Shown here: positions 56,569 through 63,938 of the stretch, piece after piece
Layout: each line of letters starts with the position of its first letter
Position numbering within the stretch: the first letter of the stretch is position 1
Origin: Ruegeria sp. 6PALISEP08
GTDB taxonomy: Bacteria; Pseudomonadota; Alphaproteobacteria; Rhodobacterales; Rhodobacteraceae
NCBI RefSeq assembly: GCF_001238295.1
Contig: NZ_LGXZ01000018.1
Span: 20,006-84,005 of the forward strand
Length of the DNA: 64,000 nucleotides
Reading direction: 5' to 3'
The notes under the pieces: model-generated
What the model was told of the DNA's origin: nothing
Database searches by the model: none
Seen by the model: the letters and a program-made list of their open reading frames with translations, nothing else
Program-made: the position numbers and the translations under genes

Positions 56569-57786
56569 TCAGGCGTGTCCACCGCCGATCAAGCCGATAC
56601 CCGAAGTCAGACCGAACCAAGCTTTAACCCGCAGACCGACCGCCTTGATGATTCCCATAGCCTGGATCCCGTGGGCGACAAGTGTTCCTTCCATTTCACC
56701 TTCAAAATTGGTGGTGTAGGATTGGACGATGCAACCGCTACCTGGCACCAAAAGTTCGCGGTGTTCTGGGTGCACTAGATCGAGATGCACAACGATCTGA
56801 CCCCGTTTCGCCTTTTCACTGGGCTCGATCAGGCGACCGCTAGGCGCTAGCTGACCCGAAGAAATCTGCTCCTGAATACGTACGATCCTTGCAGGAAGAA
56901 CGGTGTTGCGCATCGAGATGTTGAAGTTACTTTCGCATGCCACCTCTGCGGCCATACCTTCGTACAGTTCGGTGCGAGAAACCTGTGAGAAACCGGCTAC
57001 GATACGTCCTTTCTCTACATTTTTTCGGTCTGGTACGATCAGCATGGCGGGACTCATTGCAGCTTGCGCTGCGCGTGACCCAACGTTTAGGGTGACTTGT
57101 TCAACTACACCGTCGACAGAGCTGAGAGTCAGAGTCTTTGACAGCTCCACTTGAGCCTGCTTCAACGATGCACGCGCTGATGCAAGTTGGGCGGGCAGAA
57201 CAGCAGTTGCCTGAACTTGTGCCACACCAAGTTGCGTTTCAGAAGCCTCAACCTCTGCTTCTCGAGTGCTCAAGGTCGCCTGCGCGCGTTCCAGTTGGCT
57301 TACTTGAAATGCCGCAGAGTCTTTTGCTCGAAGCGCCTCGTGGTCCATAAGCACCAACTCGGCCTGTTCTCTAGCGGTGATCGCGGCATCCAGAACGGCC
57401 TGCGCGGTCTGGACTTGCAACTCAGCTGCCAGTTTCGCGCTTTCAATCTCTTCAACTTTGCGCATCGAGAGATCTACAGCGGCTTGTTCCGACGCATTCT
57501 CGACGGCAAACAGTGGATCGCCCGGTTCAACATGATCTCCACCCTTTACGTAGATATCGGTCACTGTTCCGCCGTTCTCAGCAACAACCGGAACAGTTCT
57601 AAAGGGCACAAGGCCAGTGTAGGACTTGGGATAATAGTAGAATACAGCAAAGAACACGATCAGGGCCAGGACGAACCACATAAACAGCGCACGGTGAACA
57701 TTGTACAGGGTGACTGGCAGCCCGCGCCATTTCAGATAGATCACGCGCAGGACAAACGGAAAAGATGTGACGAGCAGCTCAATCAT
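56569..57786 (-). CDS. Orphan HlyD/EmrA-type membrane fusion protein
   Basis: A 405-residue periplasmic adaptor anchored by one helix (about 28-52). The barrel/lipoyl segments VPVVAENGGTVTDIYVKGGD and LTLSSVDGVVEQVTLNVGS flank a long alpha-helical hairpin rich in Ala, Glu and Gln (about 100-220). Such proteins link inner-membrane pumps to outer channels, but no pump gene lies in the window. ATG 57786 overlaps the stop of the upstream membrane protein gene (ATGA), so the two are coupled. It is the last gene of the operon under AraC-type site 1. Confidence 0.85.
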   Translation of the reverse strand: MIELLVTSFPFVLRVIYLKWRGLPVTLYNVHRALFMWFVLALIVFFAVFYYYPKSYTGLVPFRTVPVVAENGGTVTDIYVKGGDHVEPGDPLFAVENASEQAAVDLSMRKVEEIESAKLAAELQVQTAQAVLDAAITAREQAELVLMDHEALRAKDSAAFQVSQLERAQATLSTREAEVEASETQLGVAQVQATAVLPAQLASARASLKQAQVELSKTLTLSSVDGVVEQVTLNVGSRAAQAAMSPAMLIVPDRKNVEKGRIVAGFSQVSRTELYEGMAAEVACESNFNISMRNTVLPARIVRIQEQISSGQLAPSGRLIEPSEKAKRGQIVVHLDLVHPEHRELLVPGSGCIVQSYTTNFEGEMEGTLVAHGIQAMGIIKAVGLRVKAWFGLTSGIGLIGGGHA

Positions 57787-58163
57787 TTTACCAACTCCTT
57801 TTTCGAAGGACGCCACCACAACATGAAGTCGCGAGCGATTGCTGTTAGGATTAGGGCGCCCGGCAGTAGACTGCTGAAGTGGCTAAGGGCAGGCATCAGC
57901 TCATAAGCCAAGGCTACGGTAAGCATCGTCGGAATAGTTGTACGCAGAGGAGTGCCGATTGATTTGTGTTCGGTGTAACGTTCAAAGCGTGCATAGAGGT
58001 GTACGACCAGCAGGATCGCAAGGGCGAGAACGACCAAGCCGACCCACGCGTAGGTGTCAGTTTGATTTGGCGCGACCCACCATCTGGGATCGCCGCCAGC
58101 GGCAAAGGCAGGAGTTGAGATGAGGCCAAGTATTGGCGCCATCACGAACGCTAGTGGTTTCAT
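57783..58163 (-). CDS. Unrecognised small membrane protein coupled to the HlyD gene
   Basis: A 126-residue protein I do not recognise. Residues 1-22 look like a signal peptide (ending PAFAAGGD); hydrophobic helices follow at about 39-57 and 78-110, and the C terminus is basic (WWRPSKKELVK). A GGACC site eight bases ahead supports ATG 58163. It overlaps the HlyD-type gene by four bases, so a partner role for the adaptor is likely. In E. coli, yiaW sits beside the HlyD-type yiaV, but I see no clear sequence similarity to YiaW. Confidence 0.7.
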   Translation of the reverse strand: MKPLAFVMAPILGLISTPAFAAGGDPRWWVAPNQTDTYAWVGLVVLALAILLVVHLYARFERYTEHKSIGTPLRTTIPTMLTVALAYELMPALSHFSSLLPGALILTAIARDFMLWWRPSKKELVK

Positions 58164-58182
58164 AATTCAGGTCCTTTTTTTT

Positions 58183-58199
58183 GCGCAGCCAAGCTGCGC
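58183..58199 (-). other. Hairpin between the 65-aa gene and the membrane protein gene
   Basis: GCGCAGC (58183-58189) and GCTGCGC (58193-58199) pair over seven bases with a 3-base loop. In the minus-strand message it is followed by a run of A, not U, so it is no terminator; it may stabilise the downstream message or set the expression ratio. Confidence 0.4.
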
Positions 58200-58225
58200 G
58201 TGTAGATTTCGGTGTCTTGAGAACG

Positions 58226-58423
58226 TCAATACTCGGTTGGTTGTTGTGCGGGTTCTGAGGGCTGTTCCTGCGGGGCATAGGGGGGATCCCAACGACGCCC
58301 GTTCGGTGTTTTCTCACCAAGTGGCGAAGTGTGCAGACCGTGGATGTGTTCCCCGGACCACTCTCGTTTGGCGGAGTTTTGGATTGCCTTCATAACGCGG
58401 TAGTACCTTGCGAAGTAGTTCAT
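58226..58423 (-). CDS. Small (65 aa) unrecognised protein
   Basis: A short gene supported by its ribosome-binding site (AGAAAGGAAACG just before ATG 58423) and its place as first gene under AraC-type site 1. The sequence starts MNYFARYYRVMKAIQNSAKR, then turns polar and Pro/Gln/Glu-rich, without a membrane helix. I know no homologue. It could be a small regulatory or adaptor protein of the HlyD operon. Confidence 0.6.
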   Translation of the reverse strand: MNYFARYYRVMKAIQNSAKREWSGEHIHGLHTSPLGEKTPNGRRWDPPYAPQEQPSEPAQQPTEY

Positions 58424-58484
58424 GGTCGTTTCCTTTCTGATGACCGGGACCTAACCGTCATCGGGCCTGCGATCCTGAGGGTTC

Positions 58485-58510
58485 TGGACATTTGTTGTTG
58501 GCTTCTGGAC
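58485..58510 (+). promoter_or_regulatory. AraC-type direct repeat, site 1
   Basis: TGGAC at 58485-58489 and 58506-58510, 21 bp apart. Extended half-sites TTCTGGACATTTG and TTCTGGACAATTG differ at one of 13 positions. It lies between the araC-type gene (50 bases) and the divergent small-protein operon (62 bases), so it may control both. Confidence 0.7.
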
Positions 58511-58560
58511 AATTGCAGTGACTGCAGGGAGTTGCGTGCAATTCAGGGGAGGACGCAAAA

Positions 58561-59568
58561 GTGCCACGCATCAGCGCTTACAGACTGCAAAACGTCGGGC
58601 TGCGTTACTCGCAAGAACCCGGCGCGTGCATTCCGTTTCCTGAAGTCTTGGAAATGGCAGGGGCACCAATTGATATTGGCGGCAGCCCCGACGCCACTGT
58701 CGAGTTGCTGCATGAGGCGGGCGCAGTTGAAACTGCGTGCCGGGTTCTGGAAGATAAAACCTTTGCTGCTCGCGTGGGGCTATCAGCGCAGGGTCCCGGG
58801 ACACTTCTGGCTTACATCGTCCGGGCAGCCGAAACGGTGGAAGACGCGCTGGCTTTGACGCAGCGCTTTTATGCAATTCAAGACCCTGACCTGCGCCTCG
58901 CCGTCGTGGGTGCACCTGATGAGCCAAAGATCACTCTGGAGAGCAGTGTAATCCCGGCGCATCAATATCCTCGCCATCGCGAAATGCTGATATTCGGCCT
59001 TTATAAGCGCGTTCAACAAATCACCTCTGGCGGGCTTTCCCCGATCTCTGTCGAGTTGGAAACGGACGATGCCGAGCACTGCCGACTGCTGGCGGACTTG
59101 GCGGGATGTGAAGTCTTAGGCTTCAAGTCCGGATACGCCTTGGCGCTGCCTTCAAACGGCATGAGTTTTCGGATACCAACGGCAGACCCCACCTTATTGG
59201 GGCATTTACGTAGGCACGGGGAAGAGCAACTGAAGGCTCAGCCTGATGCAGTCCGCAGTCTGTCCGACCGCATTGTGGACATGCTCGGGGAGCGTCTTCC
59301 CGGGCCGATACCAAACGGCGACGATATAGCCGGAGAGCTTGGACTAACGCGGCGCACTATGACCCGGCATCTGTCGGCTGAGGGAACAAGTTTTAAGGCA
59401 CTACTGGAAGGGGTGTTGTGCGACCTGTCCAAGCGGATGCTTCGTAGCGGCGAGGGTGTCGCTCGCGTGGCATTCATGCTTGGGTTCGCGGATCAGGCCG
59501 CCTTTTCAGTGGCATTCAAGCGATGGACGGGTGAAACGCCCGCTAGGTTCCGTAAAGCTGGCCGCTAG
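58561..59568 (+). CDS. AraC-family transcriptional regulator (OruR/arabinose-binding-domain type)
   Basis: A 335-residue regulator. The large N-terminal domain (about 1-200, with FPEVLEMAGAPID and a VVGAPDEPKITLE strand) resembles the arabinose-binding domain of the OruR/ArgR group. The C-terminal HTH pair has DDIAGELGLTRRTMTRHLSAE and the AraC signature VARVAFMLGFADQAAFSVAF, then KRWTGETPARFRK. The start is GTG 58561, directly behind GGGGAGGACG; no ATG fits. It is divergent from the HlyD operon across site 1 and precedes three further units with the same binding-site pattern. Confidence 0.9.
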   Translation: MPRISAYRLQNVGLRYSQEPGACIPFPEVLEMAGAPIDIGGSPDATVELLHEAGAVETACRVLEDKTFAARVGLSAQGPGTLLAYIVRAAETVEDALALTQRFYAIQDPDLRLAVVGAPDEPKITLESSVIPAHQYPRHREMLIFGLYKRVQQITSGGLSPISVELETDDAEHCRLLADLAGCEVLGFKSGYALALPSNGMSFRIPTADPTLLGHLRRHGEEQLKAQPDAVRSLSDRIVDMLGERLPGPIPNGDDIAGELGLTRRTMTRHLSAEGTSFKALLEGVLCDLSKRMLRSGEGVARVAFMLGFADQAAFSVAFKRWTGETPARFRKAGR

Positions 59569-59604
59569 TAGCCCTTCCTCCTGCAGCGTGCGGGAGTGGA
59601 AGAT

Positions 59605-59630
59605 GTCCAAGATCCACAAAACCTTGTCCC
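59605..59630 (-). promoter_or_regulatory. AraC-type direct repeat, site 2 (degenerate)
   Basis: On the + strand, GTCCA (59605-59609) and GTCCC (59626-59630), again 21 bp apart; the spacer keeps the C at position 6 and the AA at 10-11 shared by all sites. It lies 91 bases before the glycine-zipper gene. It is the weakest of the four sites. Confidence 0.45.
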
Positions 59631-59720
59631 GCTTCCAAAAGAAAGCAGGCCATCGGGTCACCTAGTTCAATGGCACACAGCAGCCGCAATGGTTGCTGAC
59701 CCAGAACAAGGATGAACCCT

Positions 59721-60011
59721 ATGAAGACCTCGAAAAAATTCTTTATCGCCCCGATCTCAGGCGCCCTTCTGATCACCATGGCTGCTACAGCCCATGCTGA
59801 CTACGTCACCGACAAAGCGATCAAAGGCGCAGTTGTCGGCGCTACTGTCGCCGGTATCGCAGGCGAAAGCATCGTTGGTGGCGCGGCCGCCGGCGCCGCA
59901 GTTGGCGCTGTGGGCGGTGCGATCCAGAAGGACAATTTCGAAGACGCGCAGGACGAAGCACAAGAGCGCCGTGACGATTTCAAAGAAGACCGCAGGGATT
60001 GGAAAGACTGA
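59721..60011 (+). CDS. Glycine-zipper envelope protein
   Basis: A 96-residue exported protein: signal peptide 1-26 (ending TAHAD), a Gly/Ala zipper at about 36-68 (AVVGATVAGIAGES, GGAAAGAAVGAVGGAI) and an acidic/basic tail (EDAQDEAQERRDDFKEDRRD). Glycine zippers pack into membranes in YMGG-like lipoprotein-type proteins; this one has no lipobox. AAGGA eight bases before ATG 59721 favours it over ATG 59712. It follows AraC-type site 2 and is transcribed towards cydA. Confidence 0.75.
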   Translation: MKTSKKFFIAPISGALLITMAATAHADYVTDKAIKGAVVGATVAGIAGESIVGGAAAGAAVGAVGGAIQKDNFEDAQDEAQERRDDFKEDRRDWKD

Positions 60012-60435
60012 AACTCGACCGCCAGCACAACAAAAAAGGAGGAAGCAAAGCCCAACAAACCTGACTGGTCAGCACAAGCTCCCTTGAATATGCACCGTTA
60101 GCATCCAGACGCAACTTGGCTGACCAACCCCCACACAGAACTCGCACAGTTTCTGATAGGTTGCCATCCAGCTCATAAACGAGCCGGGTGGCAACTTTGT
60201 TTTGAGCCCTCGAACGCAACGCGTTTCCTGAAGGCGCGGGTTCAAATTTCAACCTCAGCCCCACCCAACGCGACCCGGGTTTTGTCCAAAACCCAAAAAC
60301 AACCGTCCAGAACCCAAAGGACTGAAACAGGCAACGACCCCAAATCTGGCTCATCCGAACGACATCGGCGGGCCGGCAACAGACGCAACTCTGGTGAATG
60401 CCGCGCTTTGCAATCCAACGCCAAAGGAAACGGCA
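60012..60435 (+). other. Gene-free leader of the cydAB operon
   Basis: These 424 bases carry no gene that I can support. They contain AraC-type site 3 (60284-60309). I looked for an FNR-type TTGAT-N4-ATCAA box and did not see one. No terminator for the glycine-zipper gene was recognised, so read-through into cydA is possible. Confidence 0.5.
60284..60309 (-). promoter_or_regulatory. AraC-type direct repeat, site 3 (before cydA)
   Basis: On the + strand, GTCCA at 60284-60288 and 60305-60309. Read on the minus strand it matches site 1 closely: both begin GGGTTCTGGAC, keep TTGTT in the spacer and repeat TGGACAA 21 bp on. It lies 127 bases before the cydA start, in the same relative orientation as the other sites. 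Confidence 0.65.
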
Positions 60436-61818
60436 ATGAACCTACTTGCAAACTTCGACGCAGAGACCCTGGCACGCATTCAGTTTGCCTTTACTGTGTC
60501 GTTTCACATCATCTTCCCAGCCTTCTCAATCGGCTTGGCAAGCTTCTTGGCCGTTCTCAATGGCCTTTGGCTATGGCGCAGCGACAGGACTTACCTCAAC
60601 CTGTTCAACTACTGGAAAAAGATTTTCGCAGTTGGTTTTGCAATGGGTGTCGTGTCGGGCATCGTGATGTCGTACCAATTCGGCACGAACTGGAGCACAT
60701 TCTCGGATACCGCAGGCCCTGTAATCGGGCCCTTGATGGCATACGAGGTCATGACAGCCTTCTTTCTTGAGGCAGGTTTCCTCGGCATTATGCTTTTCGG
60801 TCGCGAACGCGTCGGTCCCAGTTTGCACATGATGGCCACTGGGATGGTCGCTCTTGGCACTCTGATATCGGCTACGTGGATTTTGTCGGTCAATTCTTGG
60901 ATGCAAACCCCGGCTGGGTTCGACATCAACGAGCTGGGGCAATTCATTCCCGTTAACTGGTGGGAGATCGTCTTCAGTCCGTCCTTCCCCTACCGCCTGA
61001 TACACATGGTTCTTGCCGCTTACCTCACCACTGCTTTCGTGGTGGCCGGGGTTGCTGCCTGGCACTTGCTACGCCGCAATCGCACGGCTGAAGTTACCCG
61101 AATGTTCTCGATGGCAATGTGGATGGCCGTTCTTGTCACCCCTCTGCAAATCGTTGCCGGCGACCTTCATGGTTTGAACACGCTGGAACATCAGCCGCAG
61201 AAAGTGATGGCGATGGAAGGTCACTTTAACAGCCATCCCAAAGGTGCACCGCTGATCCTTTTTGGCATTCCGAACGAGGATGAAAAGCGTGTGGACTATG
61301 CTATCGAAATCCCGAAACTATCATCCCTGATCCTGAAACATGACCCAAACGCGCCGCTTGACGGGCTGGACACTATCCCAGACGACGAAGAACCCCCGGT
61401 CGCGATCGTGTTCTACAGCTTCCGCATCATGCTCGCTATCGGTTTAGCCATGCTGAGCGTCGGCTTGTGGTCGCTTATTCAGCGCGTTCGCGGCCGCCTC
61501 AACGAAGATCGCTGGTTGCACCGGACCTCCGTTCTGTTGGCGCCCAGCGGGTTTGTGGCGGTACTGGCCGGTTGGATCACCACCGAAGTGGGGCGCCAGC
61601 CGTACACAGTGTACGGGCTGTTGCGGACGTCGGACTCCCTTTCACAAGTGGATGGGCCCGCTGTTGCAGCGTCTCTGGTTGCCTTCATCGTCGTGTATTT
61701 CGCCGTGTTCGGAGCTGGCACGTTCTACATGCTGCGCCTCATGGGAAAACCACCTGTCGAAGGTATCCAGCAAAGTCACAAACCCATTGAAGTCTCTACC
61801 TTGGCGGAGGCAGCGTAA
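60436..61818 (+). CDS. cydA: Cytochrome bd-type quinol oxidase subunit I (CydA/CioA)
   Basis: Haem-bearing subunit of a bd-type terminal oxidase in the inner membrane that oxidises quinol and reduces oxygen without pumping protons. A haem-ligand His is at about 24 (FTVSFHIIFPAFSIG); GRQPYTVYGLLRTSD near residue 390 is the conserved segment before the late helices. At 460 aa, with GDLHGLNTLEHQPQKVMAMEGH and a short Q loop, it resembles the cyanide-insensitive CioA group more than E. coli CydA (522 aa). ATG 60436 follows AAAGGAAAC. The stop overlaps cydB (TAATG). Confidence 0.93.
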   Translation: MNLLANFDAETLARIQFAFTVSFHIIFPAFSIGLASFLAVLNGLWLWRSDRTYLNLFNYWKKIFAVGFAMGVVSGIVMSYQFGTNWSTFSDTAGPVIGPLMAYEVMTAFFLEAGFLGIMLFGRERVGPSLHMMATGMVALGTLISATWILSVNSWMQTPAGFDINELGQFIPVNWWEIVFSPSFPYRLIHMVLAAYLTTAFVVAGVAAWHLLRRNRTAEVTRMFSMAMWMAVLVTPLQIVAGDLHGLNTLEHQPQKVMAMEGHFNSHPKGAPLILFGIPNEDEKRVDYAIEIPKLSSLILKHDPNAPLDGLDTIPDDEEPPVAIVFYSFRIMLAIGLAMLSVGLWSLIQRVRGRLNEDRWLHRTSVLLAPSGFVAVLAGWITTEVGRQPYTVYGLLRTSDSLSQVDGPAVAASLVAFIVVYFAVFGAGTFYMLRLMGKPPVEGIQQSHKPIEVSTLAEAA

Positions 61819-62819
61819 TGCTTGAACTTTCGACAATCTGGGCAGGTATCATTGCCTTTGCCGTTCTGACTTATGTGATCTTGGACGGGTTCGATCTTGG
61901 AATTGGAATCCTCTTTCCATTCGCGAAAACCGACAAAGATCGTGATGTCATGATGAACTCGGTTACACCGGTATGGGATGGGAACGAGACCTGGCTGGTC
62001 ATGGGAGGCGGCGGTTTGTTCGCAGTTTTCCCGCTGGCCTATTCTGTGGTGATGCCTGCGATCTATATTCCCATCATCATCATGCTTCTTGCGCTTGTTT
62101 TTCGCGGTGTCGCCTTTGAATATCGGTGGCGAACGGTTCGCGGGCGTTGGCTCTGGGATGTTGCGTTTCACGGTGGGTCAACCCTGGCCGCCTTCGGCCA
62201 AGGCATCACGCTTGGCGCGCTGGTTCAGGGTATCCCGATCGAGGATCGGGTGTACGCAGGTGGACAGTGGGATTGGCTGACGCCGTTCTCAGTCCTGACG
62301 GGTTTGGCCTTGGTGATCGGGTACGCTTTGCTGGGCGCGACCTGGCTCAATATGAAAACCACGGGCGAGATACAGCGCCGGATGCGTTCTTATGCCCGCC
62401 CGCTGATGCTGATGACGCTTACGTTGATCGGTCCGGTCAGTCTTTTGACCCCATTCCAAGACCCGATCTATCTGATCAGATGGTTTTCCTGGCCCGGTGT
62501 TGTTTTCTCTGTGCTAGTGCCGGCTATCGTTGCTGTCATTGCATGGATGCTTGATCGCAGCCTGAGGGAACAGCGAGACTATCAACCCTTCTTCTGCGCC
62601 GTTGCTCTGTTCGTCGTCTGCTTCATCGGCATTGGGATCAGCTTCTATCCCTATATGCTACCCCCAAGCCTCACGATTGCTGAAGCCGCGGCGCCAGACA
62701 GCAGTTTGGCATTTGCTCTGGTCGGAGCTGTCATTCTGCTACCTGTGATCCTGGCTTACACCGCCTACACATACTGGGTTTTCCGCGGGAAGATCGATCC
62801 AGAGGAGAACTACCATTGA
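61818..62819 (+). CDS. cydB: Cytochrome bd-type quinol oxidase subunit II (CydB/CioB)
   Basis: Second structural subunit of the bd oxidase, 333 residues, about eight to nine helices. Typical are WAGIIAFAVLTYVILDGFDLGIG at the N terminus, VTPVWDGNETWLVMGGGGLFA, and FRGVAFEYR. It begins in the cydA stop (TAATG at 61816-61820) and overlaps the DUF2474 start, so the three are translated together. Confidence 0.94.
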   Translation: MLELSTIWAGIIAFAVLTYVILDGFDLGIGILFPFAKTDKDRDVMMNSVTPVWDGNETWLVMGGGGLFAVFPLAYSVVMPAIYIPIIIMLLALVFRGVAFEYRWRTVRGRWLWDVAFHGGSTLAAFGQGITLGALVQGIPIEDRVYAGGQWDWLTPFSVLTGLALVIGYALLGATWLNMKTTGEIQRRMRSYARPLMLMTLTLIGPVSLLTPFQDPIYLIRWFSWPGVVFSVLVPAIVAVIAWMLDRSLREQRDYQPFFCAVALFVVCFIGIGISFYPYMLPPSLTIAEAAAPDSSLAFALVGAVILLPVILAYTAYTYWVFRGKIDPEENYH

Positions 62820-62917
62820 AACTGCTAAAGCAAGTTTTCTGGTTCGGCGCAATCTGGTTTGGCAGCGTCTTGTGCCTTGCTACTGTCGCTTACGCAATCA
62901 GGTTGTTCATCACCTGA
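62816..62917 (+). CDS. DUF2474 mini-subunit of the bd oxidase
   Basis: A 33-residue frame read directly: MKLLKQVFWFGAIWFGSVLC, then a short hydrophobic stretch ending IRLFIT. This single-helix form is the DUF2474 type found after cioAB genes, comparable to CydX. It starts at TTG 62816, overlapping the cydB stop by four bases. Its size and position are typical; the start codon is the only uncertain point. Confidence 0.8.
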   Translation: MKLLKQVFWFGAIWFGSVLCLATVAYAIRLFIT

Positions 62918-62951
62918 AATCGCAAAGATACCAATGCTCGCGCGTCGGCAT

Positions 62952-62977
62952 GTCCAGCTCGCGCAAACATTAGTCCA
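62952..62977 (-). promoter_or_regulatory. AraC-type direct repeat, site 4
   Basis: On the + strand, GTCCA at 62952-62956 and 62973-62977, exactly 21 bp apart; the minus-strand spacer carries TGTT at the same place as sites 1 and 3. It lies 94 bases before the start of the unknown membrane protein gene and 35 bases after the DUF2474 stop. Confidence 0.55.
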
Positions 62978-63070
62978 AGCGCAGAAAGAAACCCCGTTCC
63001 AGCTTACCATATTCCCAATAACACGTGGCTTGCTGGGTCGTCTCATTTTTGATAATTCAAGGAGGCTGTG

Positions 63071-63640
63071 ATGCTTTCTCGTCCAAAATCAATATCCGTG
63101 CATTGGGATCAGATCGATCCGGCTCTGCCCACTCCACCTCAGCAAAAGAAACGTGGCGCTAGCCGCTCGTCTAGCATGTTGCCAAAGTTGCTAACTGGGC
63201 TTCTTGCTGCAGGGCTTGCGACCTTCGTTCTGTTGCCCTTCACCTCGGCCCTTACGGGAACTGCCACGAAAGACCTCTCCCCTGTTGTGGACATGTTACT
63301 CGCCCTGCTCTCTGCGCTTGTCGTTTTTGCTTCCACAGCCGCAATAGTACTGAAAGGGTCAACACTGCGGGCCGTCCTTGGGCGAGGATTGGCCTCCCTC
63401 GGCGCAGCGCTAATTATTTCACCAGTGGGGATCGCGGTCCTGTTCGCACTATACCTACAAGACTGGGTATCAGTCGTAGCAGACACGTCTATCGAACAGG
63501 CGGGAAGAACAGCGGCATCCCTGTTTGGCGGTCTATTCGCCGTCAATGCCCTCGCAATCGGGTTGGCATTGGGATTTCTATCTTTTCTACTTGGGTTTAG
63601 CCTAATGCAAAGTCGTGCAAAGCCAATTGTTTCGCCTTAG
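63071..63640 (+). CDS. Unrecognised membrane protein downstream of cydAB
   Basis: A 189-residue protein I do not recognise. A polar N terminus (about 1-37, with WDQIDPALPTPPQQKKRG) is followed by about four hydrophobic helices (near 40-60, 70-92, 100-127 and 150-178). ATG 63071 is chosen because AAGGAGG lies six bases ahead (GTG 63068 is possible). It is preceded by AraC-type site 4, which ties it to the oxidase and HlyD units. Confidence 0.7.
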   Translation: MLSRPKSISVHWDQIDPALPTPPQQKKRGASRSSSMLPKLLTGLLAAGLATFVLLPFTSALTGTATKDLSPVVDMLLALLSALVVFASTAAIVLKGSTLRAVLGRGLASLGAALIISPVGIAVLFALYLQDWVSVVADTSIEQAGRTAASLFGGLFAVNALAIGLALGFLSFLLGFSLMQSRAKPIVSP

Positions 63641-63656
63641 GCGGGTGAACTTCCGT

Positions 63657-63715
63657 TTTGGGCTCGGAGAAGACGTTCGCTGCACTTTGTGTGAATGTCT
63701 GCTATTCTTATGTTT
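63657..63715 (+). repeat. Dispersed imperfect-hairpin repeat, copy 4
   Basis: It begins TTTGGGCTCGGAGAAGACG and has GACGTTCGC opposite GTGAATGTC as an imperfect hairpin. The right end is degenerate (no GCGGAC). Same layout as copies 1 and 3. Confidence 0.55.
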
Positions 63716-63889
63716 GCCGGTCGTTCCGTCATGCTCGAACCTGAGGCTTTGAAACGCCAGTTCCAATGTTCAGTGTGGTATATTTGGTGGTATGCGTGTG
63801 AGTGCATTTCTTTTTATATATATTTAACAAAAAATTAAAGAAAATATATGGTTGCTCCTCGGTTCGCCACTTTCCTTTGAATTCATTGG

Positions 63890-63938
63890 AAAAAATGGCG
63901 GTTTTACCAGCTACCCGCCAACATAGCCGCCATTTTTT
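63890..63938. other. Inverted repeat in AT-rich DNA at the window end
   Basis: AAAAAATGGCGG (63890-63901) and CCGCCATTTTTT (63927-63938) pair perfectly over 12 bases with a 25-base loop that contains a second CCGCCA (63915-63920) able to compete for the left arm. The shape would suit a terminator usable on both strands. No gene lies in 63641-64000; the stretch 63805-63850 is strikingly AT-rich. Confidence 0.45.

Noticed and set aside
59603..59665. A 20-codon frame (MSKIHKTLSRFQKKAGHRVT) with a purine-rich stretch upstream
   Set aside because: It lies over the degenerate AraC-type site 2 and in the leader of the glycine-zipper gene. There is no other coding evidence, so regulatory DNA is the better reading.
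60012..60435. FNR/Anr box before cydA
   Set aside because: No TTGAT-N4-ATCAA-like palindrome was found in the leader.
37521..63715. Possible CRISPR array because of recurring short repeats
   Set aside because: The copies are kilobases apart and imperfect, without regular spacers, and no cas gene is present.
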